DNA of 64,000 bases, from contig BSBN01000355.1 of the NCBI GenBank assembly GCA_027924645.1, forward strand, positions 434,001-498,000, written 5' to 3'. The notes under the pieces were generated by a model. It searched no databases. It saw only the letters and a list, made by a program, of their open reading frames with translations, and was not told where the DNA came from. A program made the position numbers and the translations under genes. This DNA is from Cunninghamia lanceolata. Lineage: Eukaryota; Streptophyta; Pinopsida; Cupressales; Cupressaceae. The first letter of the stretch is position 1. Each line of letters starts with the position of its first letter. This document shows positions 55,950-64,000 of the stretch, piece after piece.

Positions 55950-57270
55950 AAATCCTTAACGAAGCTTAAAGGGGCAAACTAAGCTAAGCACTTGTAAATG
56001 GGAAGAGGTTGAACCACAGACTTCAATAATGCCACTCTCCCAGCAAATGACAGCCACCTGAAAACTTATAATTACTAACCCGCCCATGAAACTTATCCAA
56101 CACATTTTGCCAAATACCCCTAGGTAGGGGTCCAACAGAGAGGGGAATACCAAGGTAAACAAAAGGAAGGGTTCCAATCTAAAATTTAAGGATCCAAGCA
56201 ATCCTGAGTTGATTAAGCTGGGGGTATTAAAGAATTAAATGGAGGACTTTCGCTCCTTAATATTTTTCCACGAGGCTGCCAAATATATATCTAAAGTCTA
56301 TCTTAAGTTAACTGCCTCTCTAACTTTGACTAAGCCCATCAAAGCAGTGCCATCAACAAACTAAAGATGAGAGTGAGGAGATAAACTATTGCCCCAACTC
56401 CATCTTTAGATCAATCCTTGCCTCATGTGAGATTTTATAACTCTTCCCAATCCTTTAGCCATCAAGATAAACAAATAGGGTGATAGAGGGTCACCTTGCC
56501 GAAGGTCCAGTCCTAAAAGCACCAAACAAAGTTGAAGGCTCACTATTGAGAAGAATTGAGAATGAAGTTGAAGAACACAACTCATGACCCAATTAACCTA
56601 GTCAAAACCAAACCTAAACACTAAAAGGACTTTTTGAAGGATTGCCCATCTGACCCAATCATAAGCTTTGGCAATGTCCAGTTTGATGAACATCACCTTC
56701 TCCTATGAAGATGCCATGGAGTGGAGGTCCTCAGTCGCAATTACAACCCCATGGACAAAATTTGTCTACCTAAAATGAAACCGCCTTCTTCTTCATAAAT
56801 TAACCCATTGAGCCACGACTTAAGTCTCTTTGCAATCAACTTTGTGATAATCTTATATATCACATTGCAAAGAGCTATGGGTCTAAAAAGATCCAGTGAA
56901 TTAGCCCCCTCTCTTTGGGGATAAGAGCTAGGAATGTAGCATTCATGGCTCTCAACATCTGATTGCTCCTTTGCGACTCTTGAACCACCTCCAGTAAGTC
57001 ATACTTGATAATCTCCCAAAATTACTGAAAGAATTCTATCAGGAATCCATCTGGCCTAGGGGCTTTCCCCTTTTTCATCTGCGACACAATCTCCTCCAAT
57101 TCAACCAAGGAGATGGGACTCATGAGTGAGTTGTTCATCTCATTAAAAACTAATGAGGGAATATAGTTTAGAATAAGATTTCCTTCATCCACCACTAGGG
57201 GAGAGTCCTCCATAAAACAAGAGGAGTAAAATTGAGTAGCCTCCCTTGAAATCTCCTGGAAAGAAGTTAA
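55950..57270 (-). pseudogene. LINE reverse transcriptase
   Basis: Opens with QMKKGKAPRPDGFLIEFFQ (G-K-A-P-G-P-D-G in the family), then [39 protein letters not shown], and near 56360 FVDGTALMG, where the family has F-A-D-D (second catalytic Asp is Gly). It ends with PFVYLGIPLSVGPLP near 56150. This enzyme primes reverse transcription at the nicked target in active LINEs. This copy is dead. Confidence 0.88.
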
Positions 57271-57640
57271 CTAAATTCCTTGGGAAGATATAAGAGAATT
57301 AATCATGTTCCCATGCCTTCTATCTTTGATGGAGTTGTGGAAAAAAGATATGTTTTTGTATCCTTCCTAAAGACATCAAATTCATCTCAAAGGTTCCCCT
57401 CTCTGAAAGGTCATGATCCCTAATCTAATGAGTAATGGCATCTAAGTGAAATTGGGAAGCCTTAGCCATAAAGATATTACCAAAAAACTATCTATTCCAC
57501 TTCTTAAGTTGAAACTTCACAAACTACAATCTCTTGACAAAAGAATACATCATTGTGCCAAACGTAGGCTTGCCTTTTAATCTATAGAACCCAACATAGA
57601 AAAGGCCACAATTTCAACATTCTTTTGGTGTCGTTAGTGT

Positions 57641-58316
57641 TATGGTGGTGCTCCTAAGAGAAGGAACTCTGAAAGAGCATTGTTGGCACATCACACCTGA
57701 GTTGCTTAGTCTATGAAGCTTGTCGGTGTCTAAACAAACTCATTATTCATGCCATATATCTATTGTAATTAACATTCTTAATACTTCTCAAGACTGTAAG
57801 GAGAATTTTAGTCTATTTATGTACTTCATTTCCGAATAAGTTGCCCATTAATGCCTGAATAAAGCATATTTCTTGTAACTAGTGGACATTAATATCTAAA
57901 ATTTAGTCAAATTAAAATTACAATGTCCTAGTAAATTTAGGCACCCCTAACCTTCCCATGTCTTGTCTTGTTTCCCCTTTCATTCCACAATCCCATCCCT
58001 GAAATATGTAAGCCACATTGTTATATATACATTCAATTGAAAAGCTTCATATAAAATGTCCCAAAATGAAATTTGTCAAATAATAAAATTTTCAAATACT
58101 AACACTGCATAGAAAATTCATATAGTAATAACAAATCCTATTTTTAAATTTTTTCCCTGGCTTAGACTGTAAAATAACAATATATATTTACTATTCCTTA
58201 TATGAGAAATATTTACTGTCTGTAATACTTATTAAATTTTTTTTTGTCAAATGTGGTAGTTGTCATCCCAAAGTTGGCTGTGGGAATGTCTAGGTGGAAG
58301 TTTAACCAAAAATTGC
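57641..58316. other. AT-rich non-coding DNA
   Basis: No gene or repeat recognised. Confidence 0.5.
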
Positions 58317-59870
58317 ATTAACTATCCAACTGTCAGTCTTGCAAGTGGGAAAAATATTAGGTGACAGTCTAAATATGAAAATAACAGTATCTCCCACAAA
58401 AATTAACCGTCACCCATTGCAAATGGTAGAAATATTACGTGATAATTCAAATAATAAAATAACAGTCTCTTCCCCACACACAGAAGCACACACGTACAGG
58501 CCTAGAATTTTATGGTCACCCCTACCTGTCAAATGAAAATTTTATGATAGTTTGGTCATTTAACTGCCTTTCAATTGATGTTTTTTGAAAAATATAGGTT
58601 AACATGAATGTTTGCAGATTTAATTCTGTATGACGGAACACATTATATAATCCATCATTAAGAAGAGAGCAAGCAAGAAAATGATAGATCATATAGTATG
58701 ATCTGAAATCTATGTTGCTCAAAACGTTTTGATACGGCAGTGAGGATGGGATGGACAGGGTATGCCTCTGCCACCCTTAATGTATGCTCCCAGTGGTACC
58801 CAAAGCCATCCTTCACTTAAAATCTTCAAATGTACAATGAATCTTCCGATATTGTTTCACATGCATTGATAGCTTGAGTATTTCAAGATATTTTTCTCGT
58901 TGGGCTTTTCCGACAATAATTATATGGAGATTAGAAAAAAAAAAAAACTTGTTTTGAGGTGCACAACTAGAAAAAATAATAATTTGTTTTGAGGTGCACA
59001 ACTAATCAAAATCTGTGCAGATTTTGAATGAGATTTGTGGAACAAACCCCTTGGTAGTTTTTTGCATCATTAGAAAACAAAAATCTTTCAAATCTATGGT
59101 GAAATTTTTCTGATTTGAAAAAAACCAAAGTCATTATAATCAGCTCAGTAATGCTAGGGCTGCTGTTTGATCAGATTTTGAAGCTTGGCATTTTGTTGTG
59201 AAGATGTTCCATATTGAATCTGAGCTACAAATGCATTTGGCTTCTTAGAGTTTTGTTATTTATGGGCTCAGTAATGCGAAGGTTGATATTTGATCACATT
59301 TCAAAGCTTGGCATTTTGTTGTGAAGATTCAACCTATGGAGGGTGTAGTGCATTCCATAGAGCTCGGAGTGCATGTACACCGCCCATACAATATTGTTGA
59401 TAAGAAATTTGTGCTACTTTAAGCGATTTTATATTGCAAACAAGGCCTAAATTTGATGGTCAACCTTACCTATCAAACAACTTTTTTACGATGATTATCC
59501 ATTTGAAGTTGTCCTTCTACTAAAGTGTGTATATATGTATATATAGACTCTCTGAAATCTTCCCTTTCGTTTGTTACAATCTTCCTAACCCATTCACAAA
59601 TGTCTTCATTTACAAATAGAGATTGGGTCAATTTGATGATGATAATATGCTTCTGGGCTTGCTAGAAATATTAACCAGAATTTGCGTAAACTATCCAACT
59701 GTCATTCTTGCAAGAGTTAAAAATATTAAGTGACAGTTCAAACAATAAAATAGCAGTTTCTCCCCCAAAATTTTACTGTTCAGATTTGCAAATGAGAGCA
59801 AACGAGAGAAATATTGACAACTAAAATAATAAAATGAGTCTTTTAACAACACAAAATAAAAAGTACATGC
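58317..59870. repeat. Dispersed duplicate blocks
   Basis: The block starting CTATCCAACTGTCAGTCTTG (58322) with GGTGACAGTCTAAATATGAA recurs at about 59690-59780 (CTATCCAACTGTCATTCTTG...). A shorter internal copy lies at 58411-58480. Between them TTTTGAGGTGCACAACTA occurs twice (58952 and 58987), and a ~120-bp segment ending AAGCTTGGCATTTTGTTGTG occurs at 59181 and 59303. They look like remains of one repeat family. Confidence 0.65.
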
Positions 59871-60460
59871 CCATACGTGTGTTTCAATGAGGGAATAATA
59901 TATATATATAAGAGTTGTAAGGGAATAAAATATCTTCAACATAAATCTAGCCTAATTAAATAGATGCAAACAATAAACATACAATTAACCTAGATTAAAT
60001 TAGAAGAGTTGGTATCAACATTGTGATCTAAGAGAAATGAAGTACCCCTAAATACCTTAGTATATCAACATTAAATAAGTGCAAACAATAAGCACATAAT
60101 TAACCCTAAGATAGCAGTTTGTGTCATGCCCCCAACAAGGAAGATTAGTAATAAACAAAAGAATTAAATTATGTATAAAAATAGAAGACAAACCATCAGC
60201 CAACCATAAGAAGATAAAAGAAAGCGCTAGAGCACAAAGACAAGTAAGCGCTCGATGAAAAAGGGTGAAAGACAAAAGTATTATTATCAAAAAAGGTAGT
60301 GGTGATGTTTACCCTTGGGGAAAAGTCAATGGATGTATGTAAGAGGTGTGACTCCATTCCAAGGAGGATATAAAAAGAAGAAATCATAAACATTTGAAGG
60401 CACCGAATCATCAAAAAAATACTAATATCTTATGAATATTAAATCAGCGACCATCTTAGA
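59871..60460. other. AT-rich non-coding DNA
   Basis: Nothing coding. TGTCATGCCCCCAACAAGG at 60123 looks like an LTR terminus but has no partner. Confidence 0.4.
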
Positions 60461-60465
60461 AACTG

Positions 60466-61050
60466 ATGAGGAGTACGAGTGAGAGCGCACAACTTATCAA
60501 ACTGATTAGTCAAAGTCTGATCTTCTAACTCACCGATCTACTATCCTTCTTTAGTTATCGGCCAGACATATTCCGTCGGCCACTTTAAAACTTTTCACAC
60601 TGAAGTCTTAGTCACTCCGATGTGAGACTCAACGTCTGTCGGCAAGACAATTACTATCGGCTACGGCAAGATTTGCTTCGCCGATACGCGGATGATTATT
60701 GCCTTCGCTGTGACCCTTGTCATCGGTGAACACTTACAAACTTTGGTCGATGCACCGATAGACCATCCATTCTTCAGTGTGACTTCCTTTCATGTGTCTC
60801 CGATACCCGATGCATCCGACTTCAAGTTTGGTGAGACTCAACTCTATCGGCGAACTCTAGTTTCGCTAGGCCGATACACCGATGAATCTCCCGTCAGTAT
60901 TGCTTATCTCTTGTCACCCCGATACGAATCTTTAGACTGTGACTTCCATATGGCAATTTAAACCTCTCTTTGGCCAGACTAACCTTATCGCTCCAAGAGA
61001 GAAATATTTTGCCAATGGCTTCGGTCTCACCGATAATGACTTCAGTAGTT
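60466..61050. repeat. CCGAT/ATCGG motif-dense region
   Basis: About fifteen CCGAT or ATCGG cores (CCGATACACCGATG, TATCGGCGAAC, GCCGATACGCGG, TATCGGCTACGG) within 580 bp, in both orientations, with a local rise in GC. It probably lies within the 3' LTR of element 5. The 89-codon plus ORF here is a by-product. Confidence 0.7.
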
Positions 61051-61671
61051 GTGTAACTCGATGATTCATCTACTCTTCAATCAAACCCTAGCACATGGAG
61101 ATGCTAGGCAATCTATTGTGCGAAATCACCCAGTTTGGATCCTCTACACCATCAAACACAAAAACAAAACAACGAACAAAACAAATACTTGTATAGCGAA
61201 GCCATTCCACTAATTTCGACAGAAATCGTACCAGTGGAATGCTTCACATCAACATGTTGCAACAATGGAATGCACAGAAAGAACTACACTTCAAACAGAA
61301 ATATACAGTTACAGAGAACAAAAACTCAAATTGACGGAACAGAAAATCTTTATTTCTCCTTAGAACATTACACAATCACTCTTTATGCACCCTTCTGCGA
61401 TTTTCCTCTTCAATGGTTATTATCAACTCATCCTACCAATAGTTGGAAAACCAACCGGTGCAAACAGTTGGAAGACCAACCAATCCAAAATGCTTGAAAC
61501 CATCCGACTGCCCTATTTTTGGCACGATGTGATTACAATTTGACAAATGTGTTAAGTCACTTTGGACTTACAAAATGGGTTCTAGGTCTTAGACACAAAC
61601 TGAAAATGAAAATGCATTTGTCAAATAGACCTTATTGCAAAAGAAAACATGATTTTCTAGGTGCTCCTACA
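61051..61671 (-). repeat. 3' LTR of element 5 (right part; left end unresolved)
   Basis: The LTR terminus is TGCTCCTACA at 61671 on the plus strand (TGTAGGAGCACC on minus), directly after the PPT. The LTR extends leftward, likely through the CCGAT region, but its left end and target duplication cannot be fixed without the other LTR. Confidence 0.55.
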
Positions 61672-61687
61672 CCATACTCCCCAAAAG
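61672..61687 (-). other. Polypurine tract of element 5
   Basis: Minus-strand CTTTTGGGGAGTATGG between the pol stop and the TGTAGG LTR start. Confidence 0.65.
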
Positions 61688-61696
61688 AAAAATGTC

Positions 61697-62980
61697 TCAA
61701 TTCCTCTTAGAGACCAATTCTTGTACATCTCCGCCTTGCTTTAGAATGTCTTCCTCTAGCATCCATGTAGCTTCTGAATCTAGAAGCCCTTGCAACTTAA
61801 CCAGATGTTCAAACTATGTTTTGTGCCTTGTCTTCCTGGCTTCTCTGCTTTCCAAAATGTACTCCATTTTTTGCGGCTCCCTAGAAGGTAAGTGCTTCAG
61901 CCAGTCTTCATTTTCCTAGACAAAGTCTTCTATATTTTCCCCTGTATGAGGACTTCTGTAAAATGTCAAATCAGCAATGTTGAATATGGGTGAAATGGCA
62001 ATATCATCAAGAAGCTCAATCTTGTAAGCATTTGGACCGTACTTCTCCAGAATCTGATAGGGTCCAATCTTTTTCATCATCAATTTGTTGTGGCCTCCTT
62101 TTGGCAACTTGTTTTTGTTCAGATGAACCATGACCAAGTTGCCTACCTAATATTGCACATCCCTTCTCCTTTGATCCATTCGAGCCTTGATCTTCTAACT
62201 ATTCTGGTGTAAAGTATCTCTGACATGTTGGTATATTTCTTTCATGGTTTCTGCAAATGCATTAGCATGACCACTCCTTTTGTCCAACTCTTGGACGTTT
62301 CTCAATTCAAAAATACCCTTGGGGTGACTGCCATATACAATTTCAAAGGGGCTCAGACCTGTGCTCCTGTTTGTCGAGTCATTATAAGCATATTCAACTT
62401 GTGGGAGTATCATATCCCAACTACTTCCATGTTCTCTTATCAAACATCTCAGCAGATTGCCTAATGACCTATTCACAACCTCAGTTTGGCCATCAGTCTG
62501 AGGATGATAGGCTGAACTAAAAGACAAATTTGTTCCCAATCTCTTCCACAAAGTCCTCCAAAAATGTCCTACAAATTTGCTATCCCTATCAGACACAATG
62601 CTCAAGGGTAGCCCATGAATCCTAACAATTTCTTTAAAGAACAAACCTGCAATGTAGCTTGCATCATTAGTGGTCCTGCAAGGAATGAAATGAGCCATCT
62701 TGCTGAATCGGTCTACCACTACAAACACGCTATCACAACCTGCCCTTGTTTTGGGTAACCCCATCAAAAAATCCATACTTAGACATTCCCAAGGCCTGTT
62801 GGGTATTGGCAAAGGTTGATACAATCCTGCATTGGTCAAGACTCCTTTTGCTCTTTGGCATACTATTCAACTTTGAACAAATTTTCTTATGTCAAACTAC
62901 ATTCTTGGCCAGAAATAAAATCTCCTTAGCAGATCTAAAGTCTTATTCAACCCAAAATGTCCACCTAAACCACCACTATG
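61697..62980 (-). pseudogene. Integrase with chromodomain, element 5
   Basis: Zinc-binding region HSGGLGGHFG and CQRAKG (the preceding Cys replaced by TGA). Core with WECLSMDFLMGLPKTR (Asp), LPLSIVSDRDSKF (Asp) and YHPQTDGQTEVVNRSL (Glu), all intact. Then VGNLVMVHLNKNKLP and KIGPYQILEKYGPNAYKIEL (GPY/F motif). After a TAG at 61916 the same frame encodes MEYILESREARK, EHLVKLQGLLDSEATW and LEEDI, a chromodomain that targets chromatin marks in chromoviruses. TAG codons at 62195, 62147, 61916 and 61814 fit former Gln or Tyr codons. Stop TGA at 61697-61699. Confidence 0.92.
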
Positions 62981-62999
62981 TTTTTCCTTCACAATATTA

Positions 63000-63600
63000 T
63001 CCCTCATTGAGCATTTAGGGACACACAATTGACATCCTTTGAACAATAGTCCATTCTACAGTGTAAAATCTAAAAACTCACTATGAAAAGTATTAGCAAA
63101 TTCATTGCATACCTTGTAGATTTCTCTGAAATCCTGATCTTGTCCATACAATTTCTTGAGTGCTTCAAAACCCATGCTTTGCAACTGCACTTCTTGGACT
63201 GTCAACACCCTCCTGCTGAGAGCATCTGCCACCTTGTTTACGACTCCTTTCTTATGCTTAATGGTGAAAGTGTGTGCTTTTAGACTTTCCACCCATTTCA
63301 TATGTCTGTGGCTGAGTTTGTCCTACCCATTTAGAAAACTGAGAGCATGGTTGTCAGTGTACACAATAAATTCCTTGGGAAGTAGGTAATGTCTCCACTT
63401 TTTCAGAGCTTGTACCATAGCATATAACTCTAAGTCATAAGAGGAGTATTTCCTCTTGGCTTCATTTAACTTTTCACTGAAGAAGGCCACTGGTCTCCCT
63501 TCTTGGCTCAACACTACTCCAATGGCCAACCCACTTGCATCACATTCAATTGTGAAAACCTTATTGAAATCAGGTAACACTAAGAAAGGGAATTTAGCAA
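63000..63600 (-). pseudogene. RNase H of element 5
   Basis: [20 protein letters not shown] (Asp), [18 protein letters not shown] (Glu), [12 protein letters not shown] (Asp), then HKKGVVNKVADALSRR (last Asp). All catalytic positions are present. One TAG lies between the two ORF halves near 63323. Confidence 0.9.
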
Positions 63601-64000
63601 ATTTCGGTTACAGACTCTCAAAGCTCCTATCTACTTCTCTCGTCCACACAAACTTCACCTTGCAACCACCCTTGATGGTTTCCAACATAGGTGTACAGAT
63701 GTCACTATAGTTCTTAATAAATTTTCTATAAAATGTGGCCAAGCCATGAAAACTTCTGACCTCTCCTATTGTCCTAGGTGTAGGCCAATTCAAAATAGCC
63801 TCTACCTTGGAAGGATCCATTTTCAAATCACCCTTGGAGATGACAAAACCTAGGTACGCCAATTCTTGTTTCATGAAGTCTCATTTGTCCAACTTTATCA
63901 ATACCTTTTGGTCTTGCAACCTCTTCAAGACTATTTCCAAATGTTTCAAGTGTTCTTCTTTGCTCTTGCTGAATACCAAGATATCATCAAGGTAGACTAC
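63601..64000 (-). pseudogene. RT C-terminal part of element 5 (cut by window edge)
   Basis: The right edge encodes VVYLDDILVFSKSKEEHL, the Y-x-D-D catalytic box of gypsy RT. It is followed by a TGA near 63882, then AYLGFVISKGDLKMDPSKVE, RSFHGLATFYRKFIKNYS and KVKFVWTREVD. The rest of RT, PR and gag are outside the window. Confidence 0.92.

Larger units (their letters stand above)
54800..57640 (-). mobile_element. 5'-truncated LINE (non-LTR retrotransposon)
   Basis: A minus-strand ORF2 remnant from the RT lead-in (LKKWNR, FGNIFMAKASQFHLDAI near 57520-57440; FFHNSIKDRRHGNMINSL near 57340) through RT to the C-terminal zinc-binding domain. The endonuclease domain is absent: it would lie right of 57640, where no similarity is seen. 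Many frameshifts and stops show an old copy. Confidence 0.9.
61697..64000 (-). mobile_element. Element 5: chromovirus-type Ty3/gypsy, 3' half (continues past the right edge)
   Basis: RT C-terminus, RNase H, integrase and a C-terminal chromodomain on the minus strand. PPT and LTR follow at the left. The 5' half lies beyond 64000. Confidence 0.93.

Noticed and set aside
60692..60961. 89-codon plus-strand ORF
   Set aside because: No family resemblance; it lies in the CCGAT-rich LTR region.
61519..61919. Plus-strand ORFs across the end of element 5
   Set aside because: Shadows of the minus-strand chromodomain and of LTR sequence.

Overview
This is a stretch of plant nuclear DNA that is almost entirely transposable elements. 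Long spaces between genes, several nested or decayed LTR retrotransposons of very different ages, giant Tat-type Ty3/gypsy elements, a chromovirus, Ty1/copia elements, a plant-type LINE and TTTAGGG-like interstitial repeats all point to a large-genome seed plant. A gymnosperm such as a conifer is my best guess, but that is inference and no single gene proves it. The only intact conventional gene I can support is a single-exon F-box gene on the minus strand (36364-37611).

Layout. 1-4840: non-coding DNA with a G-rich minisatellite, a 462-bp tandem duplication rich in CCTAAA motifs, a 69-bp telomere-like array and a GGGTACCC-rich array. 4842-32000: one nest. Element 1 is an old minus-strand Ty3/gypsy element whose 5' LTR starts at 29169. 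Its gag runs leftward from 29052 and is cut at 27425. Its gag C-terminus, protease, an archaeal-type RNase H, RT, RNase H and truncated integrase lie at 8910-4842. Exactly between the halves sits element 2, an 18.5-kb Tat-like element (8916-27420). It has 5-bp ATTAT target duplications, 1.07-kb LTRs, PBS, PPT, gag and PR-RT-RNaseH-aRNH-IN on the minus strand, and an antisense plant mobile domain (PMD) ORF on the plus strand between pol and the 3' LTR.

32000-44590: low-content DNA with a coding-like fragment rich in FG dipeptides, a possible tRNA-derived SINE, the F-box gene with two foldback elements upstream of it, a copia-type LTR fragment, an unrecognised 222-codon ORF, and the 5' LTR and gag of a second copia-like element on the minus strand. 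44595-52188: element 3, a complete-length plus-strand Ty1/copia element (TSD GAAAC, 1.75-kb LTRs). Its PR and IN active sites are mutated but its RT YVDD box is kept. 54235-57640: degenerate 115-bp repeats and a 5'-truncated minus-strand LINE. 57640-61671: non-coding repeats, including a dense CCGAT/ATCGG region. 61672-64000: the 3' half of a minus-strand chromovirus with a chromodomain, running off the right edge.

Two themes recur. (a) In-frame stops in the decayed ORFs are mostly TAG (some TGA) at positions that would be CAG/CGA, and the three lost catalytic residues of the copia PR and IN are all C-to-T or G-to-A changes. This fits mutation of methylated cytosines in silenced elements. (b) LTRs of unrelated families carry arrays of short motifs (TGCATG, TGTATGT/ACATACAA, CCGAT) that look like transcription-factor binding arrays. 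LTR pairs, TSDs and reading frames were compared by eye; no database search was possible.
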